From: Nigrospora sphaerica
Lineage: Eukaryota > Ascomycota > Sordariomycetes > Amphisphaeriales > Apiosporaceae
DNA length: 64,000 bases
Assembly (NCBI GenBank): GCA_018287875.1
Contig: JAGVVL010000002.1
Coordinates: 5,766,001-5,830,000 of the forward strand
Direction: 5' to 3'
In this document: positions 22,766 to 34,876 of the stretch, piece by piece
Numbering within the stretch: position 1 is the first letter of the stretch
Layout of the letters: every line of letters starts with the position of its first letter
The notes under the pieces: generated by a model
Seen by the model: only the letters and a program-made list of their open reading frames with translations
What the model was told of the DNA's origin: nothing
Database searches by the model: none
Program-made: the position numbers and the translations under genes

Positions 22766-25700
22766 CGTGGCGGGTTTGGGTTTGTTGGGTCGGGGGTAGC
22801 GAGCAGGCGGGATGCGGAAGGGGAAGGCGGCGTCAGGCGAAGCGGGCCGTTCTATATGTTGCGAATAGACGGATGGCCGTGGACGAAGTGGAGGGGTGGC
22901 TTGCGCAAGCAGTGCGTGTCGCGAGGGGGGATTGTGTGAAGGTGAGGACGTTGATGTTGTTTGCGTGTCTTGACGGGCGAGAGCTACTATGTACTCTATG
23001 GGTAGGGCAGGGTGGTCCCGGTACTACCGTCAGTCACCCGAACTAGCAAACTAGCGGCTGGGGCTGGGCTGGCAGCCTGGGAATGGATCACAGGGGGGGG
23101 AGCTCCAGCTGCGCTGCTGCTGTTACTTTGGGGGGCCTGCCACAGCTGCTACAGCTCTCCAGTGTTTTAAAACACGTCCGCGGGCCGCGAGAGCCTCCCT
23201 GGCCTTCCTTCAAACCTCGGCCAACCACGCAAAAGCCCACGCGCGGGGGAAGGCAATTGGTTGGCACCGACATCCTGGAAGCGGATACTTGACTGAACGG
23301 GTGGTGATGAAAGGGACGGGGGAGCTTCATCAGTCGGCACTAGCTCATGGGATGTTCCTGAGGTAATTCGGTTTCCTTTCTAATGCAGCTCCAGGTGCCC
23401 GCTTACCTAAAACGGTGAAGCCAGGTACTTGCCTCTTTCGTCACGTCGAAGCATCTGCTCTATCTCATGTTCCTGTCCCTGATCCTGAAGCCACGGAACC
23501 CGTAGTACCTTCCCATGCTGGGCATAAGTTCTTACGTATGTATGTTAGTATGTACTTTATGTAATTATGTACATATGTCCGAATTTGTACAACTCACCTG
23601 TTGGCACTTGATGTTGCCAGTCTTGACGCTAATAAACCCTTGGGTGCTCCTCATCCATCTTGCCACCCCTCACATCGCAGGTGCTCTGCCCTTTTCATTT
23701 TTGCTCCTTCGCTTTAGATCAACAGCAGTCCCAACAAATACCGAGTTGGTCGGACTACTACCACACAAACCAGCGAGACAGGAGCATCTTATCACGGTGA
23801 GCCGAATCCCAAACCGGGAGGCAGTAGTTGTAGTCGCTCTTCCAAACCGGCTCGGAGTTGCACACGGATGCTACTCATGGGGAGCAGAGCCCGGCAGTAT
23901 TCTTGGAGAGGGAAGCCGGTGCTCCCCGGACAGGCCACCACACTGCAAATGTAAAACGACACAGAAAAGAGCACCGGTCTTTCCCCACGTCCATCGACCG
24001 GCACGCTCAAGGTGGGCACCTCTCCCGGGGTATCCTGACCTATGCCAGCTTCACCATCCACGCATAGAGTGCGATTGGGCTCCTACACGGCCGCTACGAG
24101 AAGGATTCATCCGGCGTAAGGCCAGGCCGCCTACTTGTCTACCGCTTGCTCTTCACCTTGGGCCACCGCCTCTTTCCTTGATGAGTAAGGCAATCAGCGG
24201 GTTACCGTACCGCAATGACAGGGCAGAGGTCGATAGGATGCAGCACCTGTCAGATGCGCTGCCGCTAAAAAAGAAAAAGGAAATATAAAAGCAATGCTGC
24301 AAGTATCTCGACACCCGTTTCTTGCTCCCGCTGTCGTATGTAGCGGGAAGACGGCCGAGACGACCCTCACAGTGACAGACGGCTTGGCTTTGGGCGTAAG
24401 GAGGAGATGCTTCGATCCATCGAGGTGGGGGAGTTCGACGCCATATCAGTGCGGAAGCCGTGTCGAATAACGGATCTATCGAGAGAATAACAAGATCTGG
24501 CGGACCCGACGTCATGAATGCTGGTTGGACGGCGGCTGAACATGGTTGGAAAGACAAGACGGGGTGTTGACTTGACATCAGGGCCTGCATACCGTGAGCC
24601 TCCGTGCGCACTGCGCGGGCAACAACATCAGGTATCCGTGCCAGCAATCACGGATGACTGATGGGAGGCAAACGCCGGCGCGACCACCACGTGCGGTGCC
24701 AGCACGGCCGCAGCTATTCTTAGGAGACAGTCGGCGTTACAGGGAACCCGACCACACACCGCATGTACAACGGGCTGAGGGCCGAAACAGCGACAACGCC
24801 ACTCGAACTCCTTGTGCTGACAGAGCCGTCAAGGTTGCCTCGAACCGCCACCGTCCAAGGCGGGCTGCCCGCCTGCCTTTTCCCTTGCAACCTAATCTCT
24901 GGACAAGAGTCCAACCGGCATTGGAAGAAGCAGGGGCATCAGCAGGGCGAAGAACCCGGCCGTTTGTACGAGGATATTCCATGGGAACGGATGAAGGGCA
25001 CGGAGGCTGGGCACTGCGGTGTGTGTCAATATTCTCGATGCTGGCGTGAATATGGGGGGCTCACATCCTTTCGTTGCCTATGATCGTCCCAACCCACCCG
25101 ATTCCCAGGCCACGAAGAAGGAAGAGGGAGGAAGCCACTCCTTCGGCAGACGGACGCCCACGACGGCGGCAACATCCTGCCTTTGTCTGGCGACAGGCTA
25201 CCCCCTGGGCAAATACGGCCAGGGGTACGCCGTTGGTTCCAGACTCGGGAAAGTCTAGGAGGGACAGACGTGCCGGATGATTTCATCATGGCAAGCAGTG
25301 GCAGTGGGCGCGCCAACCTAAAGGCAGCAGAGCCATGCGGTGCAGCCCGCAGACCAACCGCCCAACGGTGATATCGGGGAACTTTGGTTTCTTTTTCGGT
25401 CTAAGAACCGCTGTTGGTTTAGTGGGTGACGGCCACGGCGGCTGTGTAGGGCCCTCGCCAGTGCCCCGGCAGGCGCCGACTCTCTCTGGTTGGTCCGTCA
25501 CGTCCGTCTCACGCCGGAGTTTTGGTGGGGCACCCGGACGGCCATGATCTCCGACGACTCGGCTTTCGTTTCCTGGAGGCTCACGCGCGTGATCTCACCT
25601 CCCCGCTCTGTTACTGGCAACCTCAGATCATTTTCTCGGCAGCAACGCGCCAGTCTGGCAGGGTGGGCGAGTATAGACCTGGCAACCTTATGTCGGCGAC

Positions 25701-26507
25701 ATGAGGCATACACACACGCGCGCGCCCACGCACGCACGCACGCACACGAGGAGCCCCCGAGCCCCCCCGTGGCCGGTGTGCCAAGGCATCCTGCGACCTG
25801 CTGCGGCAGTGGGAAAAGACACTCCAGATGGTGGCGCGACGTTCCTGCCACCGTTCAACCTTGTTCCTACTAAAGTGCTGGGGACTGAACTGAAAGGGTC
25901 CAAGCCAAGCCTCCCAAAGTCAACCACCACCACGATACCGGCACGCAGGTCGGACCACGGCTGACAACGTGATACCGGCAGCAGACGACAGATGCTTCCT
26001 TCCCTTCCCTATCTTTCCGCCCCCTCACTGGCTCCGGCCCGGCTGTTATGAAGCTTCCCCGGGGCAGGGTTCAGGCCGGCTGTGGCTTTCTCTCTCTCTC
26101 CATCCCCCTCTCGATGCATCTCGATGGCTGCGGCCTGCCCACGTGCGTGGACCGGGACGAATGAATCACCACGCTTCGTCTGACTGCTGACCGCCGATAT
26201 GCGAGGAGCAATATGCGCGTCTCGGCCCAAGACCTTCTAATAACAATGGCCGAGCCCATTAGCATCTCGTTTGCCCGGGCCTACCTCCCTCTCGTCTCCC
26301 ATGTCCCAATCCCACGCTCATTCTGGGTTGTTTCTACGCTCCACCTGGAGATCCAAATCAAAGGCCTGTGTCGTTCTCAGCTACCGCTCCCTGGCGCTCT
26401 AGACCCCCGACGTACACGGACAGAAAGAGCGACCCCTATACACAGGGAGGGGCGGACATTCCCAGAGGGGCCGGTATCGAAGCGCTACCCGTCGCCCGCA
26501 GTTCAAA
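22766..26507. other. 3.7 kb intergenic region, TVP15 to 7-TM gene
   Basis: Both flanking genes have their 5' ends here, so this is a long divergent promoter region. No frame has recognisable protein character, although open frames up to about 257 codons occur. A GTAC/TATG-rich AT-leaning cluster lies at 23530-23580, a CA/CG microsatellite at 25708-25748 and a CT-rich run near 26088-26112. Confidence 0.5.
25708..25748 (+). repeat. (CA/CG) alternating microsatellite
   Basis: About 40 bases of cacacgcgcg and cacgcacg units, nearly perfect purine-pyrimidine alternation. Simple repeat in an intergenic region. Confidence 0.85.
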
Positions 26508-28966
26508 ATGTCTAACTGGACGCAAATATCTTCACCGGGCTTCTCGGGAGCAACCCAAGTGGTACGCAGAACTTCACGGCATGCCATGTCGTCGACCGTC
26601 CCGTCACGGCCCGCCGCCAGCATAGCCATGGTATGCTTGACTACTACGAAGCAGCGTACTGACCAGCACTCCTCTAGGACACTTCGGGCCCCAACGCCAA
26701 TAATAGCAATCCAATGGCCCTGATGTCGCCGCCGTATCCCCCGACGACAGCCGTCGTGGGTGGCGTACCGACCGGCGCGGTGGATAATCCCATCAGCGGT
26801 GTCCTGCTGGCCCTCTTTCTGATCTCCGCAGTGGCACACATGGCTGTTTTTCAGGTCAACAGGCGAAGAGGCCACTTCTTCGTCTTCTCGGCCATGATGT
26901 TCGCCTTCAGCATGATCCGCGCCGCCGCGCTCGCCATGCGGATTGTGTGGGCCGCGAAGCCCAGGAACGTGAGGGTCGCCATCGCGGCGAACATTCTGGC
27001 GCAGGCTGGTACCGTTATCGTCTTCATCGTCAATCTCTTCTTCGCACAGCGCATCGTGCGGAGCTACCACCCCGAGTTCGGGTGGTCGACGCCGGCACGG
27101 GTTCTGTTCCGGTTCTTCTTCTTCAGCGTCGTTGCCTGCCTCATCATGGTCATTGTGGTGACGGTCCAGTCGTTCTACACGCTGGATGCGCGCATCAAGG
27201 AAATCGATCGTCTCGTGCAACTGTTTTCGGGCACGTACCTGGCCCTTCTGGCGTTCCTCCCCATTCCCATTGTGCTTCTTGCGGTCACGCTTCCGCGGAG
27301 GTACCGAGTTGAGAAGTTCGGTCAGGGCAGTTGGACCGCGAAGCTTGTCCTGTTGCTCCTGACGACCGCGCTGCTTTCCATCGGCGCCTCGTTCCGTGCC
27401 GGCACCAACTTTGAGCCGCGGTCTCTGCAGAACCCGGCATGGTACCACTCCCGGGCGGCGTTCTACGTCTTCAACTTCGTACTTGACGTCATCGTCGCGT
27501 ACGTCTATCTCGCTTCCTTCTTCCACAAGCGCTTTTACGTGCCCCCCAAGGCCAAGGGCCCCGGCTCTTACTCAGGCGAGAAGGCGAAAGATCCGAGCGC
27601 CGCCGCTTCGCCTTACATCTTCTCGACTTCGCGCCCCAGCTCCAACTTCACGAGGTCGGCAACGTCATTCAAAAAGCCCCGGGTGGTGGGTGTGTCTGCC
27701 CGTCGCAGCGACGTTACGCTGCACGCCGCGGACACTTCGACCGATACCGACGAAGGTGCCGACCCGCCACCCCCCTTTTTTGGACCGAAAAGGCCGTTGG
27801 CCCGCGACCTTGTACTCGCGTCGTACGGGCCCGTATTTAGCGTCGAGGACTACATCGACCTGATGACGCCTACGGGCGGGGCGTCGACTGTTGGTCCTTC
27901 TTCGACGGCGGGCGCTTGCACCGAACATGGCAGCGGTGGTCATGATGACAGCGTCTTCGGAGGTGATACTGAGATAGGTACCGCTTCGGTCGGTGGCGAG
28001 CGCGTGGGTGCCCTAGATGACATGCTTGGCAAGATAAGTACACCGTCGACGCTACCGGACCGCCCCGACCGTCCCCTTCCGTGGGGCCAGCAACAGATGA
28101 TGCCGTCCCTGGCATCGGAGCAGCTGCCGGAGCGCACCCAAGATGGCCAGGTACGGGTCCCGATCGATCGCGCGTCACTTCCGCAGCTGCCGCCACCGGC
28201 AGAAAGGCGAGCGCGGGTTCGGGCGAACCAAGAGAGCCGCCAGCCGTCGCGTGCCGGCGCCGGGGCCACAACGCCCCCGAGACGCCACTCAGGCAGGCGC
28301 AGCAGTCGTGAGAGAATCACGCGAAGCACAGACAGACGGCGTCCGAGCAACGGCAGCACCACCAGCCGCGACCCCTCGGCCCGCCGGAGACCGATCAGCG
28401 GCAACGGGCAGGACGCGGCCCCGATGGCGAGCCAAGAAACAGCAGCCATGGTAGCTGTGCCCGGGAGCCGAGGACCGAGGATCCACAACGGCGGCCGCCA
28501 GTTCAAGGCGATGCCACCACCCGGCGCCGGCAGCAGCAGTAGCAGCCGGAACAACTCATTTGACCGGCCGGCGGGCGGCGAGAGGCCGGAGACCAAACCT
28601 CAGCACTACCACTACCACCACCACTACCATCATCACGCCGAGCCGAGGCTCACGGCTCACGCCCTTGGCCTCGGCGACGACGCTGACAGCCCACGCAACT
28701 CGCTGCTGATCGAGGGCGCCACGACGCACTTGGCGACCATCGGCACCGTGCACAACCTATCACGCAGCCAGTCGCGGCGGACCGAGGCCAGTGACGCCGC
28801 CGCCGCCTCCGAGACGACGACGGCCGCCCGCCTCGGTCCGCAGCCGCTCGCCGGACACGGCCGCTTGAGCATGGGCGACCGAAGCATGGCGACGGCGCGC
28901 TCGCGCCGTAGCGGTAGTCTCAGCTCAACCGAAGGGGGCCGCATTGGCCGGGCCACGACGTGTTAG
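26508..28966 (+). CDS. seven-transmembrane fungal protein with long disordered tail (DUF3112-like)
   Basis: Two exons in the preferred model (26508-26630 and 26678-28966) give 803 aa. The 47-bp intron has a TACTGAC branch site. Using the donor at 26562 instead would make a 116-bp intron and remove 23 residues, so the N-terminus is uncertain. Residues about 80-330 hold seven hydrophobic helices, starting at GVLLALFLISAVAHMAVFQV and ending at VFNFVLDVIVAYVYLASFF. The size and order fit the fungal DUF3112-type proteins, which are often annotated as GPCR-like; the receptor role is not established. The remaining 470 residues are Ser/Pro/Arg-rich, probably cytosolic and disordered. They include a histidine cluster (HYHYHHHYHHH near residues 684-694). 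Confidence 0.78.
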
Positions 28967-30126
28967 CGAGAGAAAGAAAGCCGCTCTCTCTGGCTAACGA
29001 AACTTGGGGCCTTCTTTCCCCTCACCTGACCTCCTTTTTTCTTTTGTGATCACGTCCATGGGCTACTGGGGGTCGTATATACCATGCAGAGCTTTGTCGA
29101 ACCGTCAGGCGTTTGGGGGTACGGGATGGAGGGGAGCGGTGGAAGTTCATATGCGTGGCACGCAAAAGAGGGACGGCGGACGTTGTCCCTGGGGCTACGC
29201 CGCGATTCCCTCTTTTTTCTTCCTCACTCCCATCACTTCCTCCATTTTATGACCCGCGAGACAAGAAACTCAGAGGGCGGACGTTTCATGAGTGGAAAGA
29301 GGCGGCGCGTTTGTTTTCGTTGAGGCTCTTCTACAGGGGTTGGCGAAGCTCAACATTTATACCATCATCGCTCGTTGGGCCCTTCGGGCTTTTCTTCCGT
29401 GCTTTCTGCTCCGTAAGGGGGAGGGGTTTCTTGGGGGGGGGGTTGGGGGTTTGCCGGTCTATGTATGAAGGAAAGGGGCATCGGACGAGTGCTCATCTCT
29501 TACGCAGGTGAGGAAACAAGTACTTAATCCGAAGAAAGTCCGCCCGCACCGGACAAACACTTTCTACATGTGCCCATTAAGCACGAAGCTTCGAGGAGCA
29601 ATGTAGCGGGGCCTCCTAGTAAACTTCCCAGGCAATATTGTTTGTGCATAGCACTGCGGGGGAATGCTATGTAGGCTCCGAAATCCGAGCAGGTCTCCGG
29701 ACGAGAATGCATGGCACGGATTACGCAGCAAAGAGACGCAAAGGCGCGCGCAAGGGATTCTATAATGCGGATTATCTAGGTCTTGTCGCCCATGTGCGCC
29801 CGCGTCTGCGCATGCCGCCTGCTTGGTCTTGCGCTGGCAAGGCCCGGCCCGTGTACTTTCTCGACAAGCCAGCGGAACAGACAAAACGGCGATGTTACAC
29901 GAGACGGCGGCAGTTCGACGCTCCGGAGCGGCGCCCACGTGCAACTCGGTTGTTTGGCAATAAAACACGATTTTCCGGGTGTAACCGTACAGCACGCGAC
30001 ACGGGGCCACCTGCTTCCTTCTGCCTCCGCCGGGTTTGGAGACAACTGGCATGCACTTATGGGCTCGAGAGTTCCAGCCCTTCCGGCTGGCCTCTCGGTG
30101 ACAGGAACTGCGTGGCCGCATTCCGT
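28967..30126. other. intergenic between convergent 7-TM gene and PP2A gene
   Basis: About 1.16 kb of 3' flanks. It holds the G-run cluster at 29417-29449. Short open frames on both strands near 29.6-30.1 kb show no protein family character. Confidence 0.5.
29417..29449 (+). other. G-quadruplex-type G-run cluster
   Basis: Four guanine runs of 5, 4, 10 and 5 bases lie within 33 bases, with loops of 1, 6 and 2 bases. This fits the standard G4 pattern on the plus strand, about 450 bases after the stop of the 7-TM gene. Folding is predicted from sequence only. Confidence 0.6.
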
Positions 30127-31656
<1,530 letters not shown>

Positions 31657-32872
31657 GACGACAGGAGGAGGAGGGTGGAGGAGGGGGGGGGGAGGAGGGA
31701 GGAGTATATGTGTCGTCGGTGCGTGGCGCCTCGGGCAAGGGGGGCGTGGGGTCGTGGCGCGTTCGGCTGGTCGTTGCTCGTGTCTCCTCGTGGGTGCTGC
31801 TCAGCGGCGGGCGCAGGGTTGTCGGGGGCAGGCTGCTGATGATGGCGGCGAAAAGTGGTGATGATTGTGATGTTGTTGTCCTGGGTTGGTCTGGTCTTCG
31901 CGGATGACGTTGGGCTACGGATTTGATGAGCAGGGGCGCCTAGCGGGATGTGTCTCTTTTTCTGAGTCGATGCAACAGGCAGAGCCAAGCCAAGGAGGGG
32001 CCGAAGTCGTAGCGTAGTAGCGCTGCGCTGCGCTGCGTTCCAATCCAATGCGAGTTTTGGGGGGAAGGGGTGTAATCTGCTATCCCCTACTTTTTAAAAA
32101 AGGGAGGGAGGCGCTCGCTTCAGCCTTCCCGCCCGTTTGTTTGTGTGGTCTTACTGCTGGGCCACTGGACCTAATCCGTGCTGTGCTTTGGCTTAGCAGT
32201 ATGCAAGTCCGGGTTCGCTCCCTGTCGAGTTTATGTGTACACACATCAGCTACATACGTCTTATCACTCCCCAGGGTGTGAGAAGACCACAGCTCGGTTC
32301 GCTCAGAGCCGCCCGTCCTATCACTTGTCTAATCCGCCAGCCCTTTGGGTTAGGGCCAGGATACAAGGCGCCTAGCGATCTCGAGCTGATAATTTGGGGC
32401 CTGGTCGGTCGATAAAGGCTCACGGATTCCCACTTCAGCTGCGGTTTCTCCATGGAAAGCTACCGGCCACTTGACTTGTATCCTATCCCATGTCGTGTCA
32501 TTTCCATCTCACATGAATACATAAAAATACTACCTTTCTTCATTCTCAATCTCTAGGACTCTCCGTCGGCGGTTATTTCAGGGCCTCTGTCAACCGTCAG
32601 TTGCATCAAACGGGCGAGCTACGCTGGGCAGTTGCGCAAGCACGTACCACCGCCACGCTACCCAGCAACCCAAGTAGAAATGCAAGGTACATAACGGTCC
32701 ATAGCTAATAAAGGCTATTAGAAGTAGATACTTCTTGCAACCCGCATCGCCATCACCAGGTACCGGTATGTTCTCGTCACCCATCACTGTACGCAGCCCG
32801 CGTCTCCTGGGAGAAAATGACGAATGGGGGGAATCTATTCCTCAGCTCAACAGTCATGGAACGCTTACGCTT
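31657..32872. other. intergenic, PP2A 5' flank and hypothetical gene 3' flank
   Basis: No gene seen. The PP2A promoter should lie in the left half. A tRNA-like ggttcgctcc string near 32210 was examined and does not form a T-arm. Confidence 0.45.
31661..31713 (-). promoter_or_regulatory. pyrimidine-rich leader of the PP2A gene
   Basis: On the coding strand this is about 50 bases of nearly pure C/T directly before the ATG, including a run of ten C. It suits a fungal 5' leader or start-site region. Confidence 0.45.
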
Positions 32873-34117
32873 TCACCCATGACGGGGTATCGGTGGTGCC
32901 AATATTTTGCCATCCAGGAATGTGGGCGCCAATCCACCATCACCTCTCCGGGGACTGACCAGTATAATCTCAACACTGCGCGCCTGCGTCCTCGTCCAAC
33001 TTTCCCCTATTCTGTTCATCCGGCCTGAGACCCCGTGGCGTTTATAGTACCAAGCTGGTGCGTACGGCCAGAATGCATCGTGCTTCTGCGTGGTCCAGAG
33101 GGTTCGGGTTGGACCCCCCGCGTCGATCTCGGCGCGTGCATCGAGAACCACGGAGAATGGCCACACGGCTACCGCGCCGTCCGCCCCGGCAGACGCCTGG
33201 GTATCCTTTCCCCAGGCCTTGATATGATGAGCGAAGCTGCCGGTGGCGAAGCCCTGAGGATACCTGGCGATGAAGGCCTGCAGCACGTATATCCTCCGCA
33301 GCCCGGGTAAGCTGTTGGCTATCTCAAACCCCTTCGGCTCATCCCCGAGAGAGTCCTCGGGCATCAGTATGTTTTGGATCATGGCCCAGCCCTGGTAGTA
33401 CCGACCATCGGCAGAGAAGCTCTTTGCTTCTCTTGGAGCTTGCCCCCAAGTACTGCCGGCTGGCGCTCTCCCGATGCCCGTCCCACTCTGTGTTGCGCGG
33501 GCGAGGGGGGCGAAGACGTCACGCTGGAAGTCGACTCGGTACGACGACGGTTGAAGTGAATCTGGGCCCCCGAGGGCCGGGACCCTGGCAAAGCGTCGGT
33601 CGATACATGGCCCAACTTGGGGAAGGAGGATGGAGATATTGCTGAGCCTCCTGGCCCGGGTCTTGGCGTAGTGGTCCTCCTCGTTGCCCACGCCCAGGGG
33701 GCGAACCGCCATGGGTGACTCTGTGGACGAGGACACCTCCCATAGAAACGACAGCGCATCAAACTCGACGACAACAAGCTCCATGATGTCCAGCTGTATC
33801 TCGAGGGGCAGGAGGCTTGTTATTACTCTGTCGCCCGGGTCGGTTGGAACGGGATGTAGGCGTGAGGCGGCATCTTGCGCCACTTTTGAGGGGGGTACGG
33901 CTTCCGTATCGGCTTGTACTCCATCATGCTCCCCCCATCCCGAGGAGCTTCGGGTAGGCTGCCCGGCGTGATGGACTGTGAAGCTGGTCATCGGGTGTGA
34001 ATCGCAGCGGCCAGGAACGCTGCCTCGGAAAACCGGCGCCGCGGCGACCCGGGGGAAAGTACGTGTATATGCCGTAGACGGGCCAGCAAAAGGAAAGAGA
34101 ACACGGGTTTCACGCAT
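32873..34117 (-). CDS. hypothetical protein, possibly F-box/2EXR-like
   Basis: A single exon of 414 aa; I do not recognise a named family member. The start at 34117 has G at -3. An internal ATG at 33991 would give 372 aa and cannot be excluded. Near residues 98-120 there is an LLPLEIQLDIMELVV stretch that resembles the LP-E-(I/L)-R helix opening F-box and 2EXR domains. A later YRVDFQRDVFAPLA stretch (about residue 194) resembles the V..D.D segment of 2EXR proteins. Trp and Tyr are frequent in the last 100 residues, as in globular proteins. No membrane segment, signal peptide or catalytic motif is visible. Whether the gene is expressed is not shown by the sequence. Confidence 0.55.
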   Translation of the reverse strand: MRETRVLFPFAGPSTAYTRTFPRVAAAPVFRGSVPGRCDSHPMTSFTVHHAGQPTRSSSGWGEHDGVQADTEAVPPSKVAQDAASRLHPVPTDPGDRVITSLLPLEIQLDIMELVVVEFDALSFLWEVSSSTESPMAVRPLGVGNEEDHYAKTRARRLSNISILLPQVGPCIDRRFARVPALGGPDSLQPSSYRVDFQRDVFAPLARATQSGTGIGRAPAGSTWGQAPREAKSFSADGRYYQGWAMIQNILMPEDSLGDEPKGFEIANSLPGLRRIYVLQAFIARYPQGFATGSFAHHIKAWGKDTQASAGADGAVAVWPFSVVLDARAEIDAGGPTRTLWTTQKHDAFWPYAPAWYYKRHGVSGRMNRIGESWTRTQARSVEIILVSPRRGDGGLAPTFLDGKILAPPIPRHG

Positions 34118-34876
34118 CCCAACCTGTCTTACCTCCAGTATACCTACCTACCTACCTACCTGTAAGTACAGTGGAAGACATGGCTTACACATCGGAAACC
34201 CTAACGGCGCCGACGCTGCCGCCCGTGCCGGTCGCCATGTGCTTGCTATATGGGTGGGTTGTTTGTTCGTCTGACACTGCCATGCCTCCATGATTCCCAA
34301 GCTCCGCGGTCCTCCCCGATGGAAACACTCTGTATTGAGGGGTGGGACGCCGCCGTCCAAAAGGGGGAGAACAAATCTGACCACCGCTGACAGGGCCATG
34401 AGCTCAGCAACCAGCAGCGCCCCGTGGTCGTTCATGTATAATCGAGCCCCCCCAGCACCAATCCGGCACGGCATTTTTGTTAAGTGAGCGAACCCAACCA
34501 AGCGAAAGCGTGCAAGGGTCCGTTAGGAATGTCCATCTTCACGCGCTTCAGCTGTCTTTGTTGGTGACAGCTCTGCAGAGCCCCCCCCTGACCCGCGCAG
34601 TCGCCATACATTGCATCACGACGGGGGCTTGTGTCCACCCAAGTCACTCGATGGTATTTCTTGCAGCTGGCGGTCGTGACAATGTAGTGAAATTGGTATT
34701 CTGAACAAGGGCTTCTATATATTATATACTACCCAGCCCCGACATACGTAGTGAGTCAGACAGGTTCGCCACGGGCAATCTCAGCCCAACGCATGGTGAG
34801 TTCCCGCAACACCTCGATCCCAGCTACTATTTGGCCGCATGACGTCCCCCCCAACCCCTGGTGCTTCAGGTACATC
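34118..34876. other. intergenic, hypothetical gene 5' flank and EXO84 3' flank
   Basis: No gene seen in about 760 bases. A (TACC)5 repeat lies at 34141-34161, directly upstream of the hypothetical gene, and a short AT-rich patch lies near 34715-34730. Confidence 0.5.
34141..34161 (+). repeat. (TACC)5 tetranucleotide repeat
   Basis: Five TACC units followed by TGTAAGTACAG. It belongs to the same sequence style as the GTAC/TAGGTA motifs scattered through the other intergenic regions. Confidence 0.85.

Noticed and set aside
19179..26507. Siderophore biosynthesis cluster next to sreA
   Set aside because: Neighbours are TVP15, AVL9 and a 7-TM protein; no NRPS, ornithine monooxygenase or siderophore transporter is present.
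32195..32235. Possible tRNA around ggttcgctcc
   Set aside because: The bases flanking the TTC loop do not pair into a T-stem and no acceptor stem or anticodon arm could be drawn.
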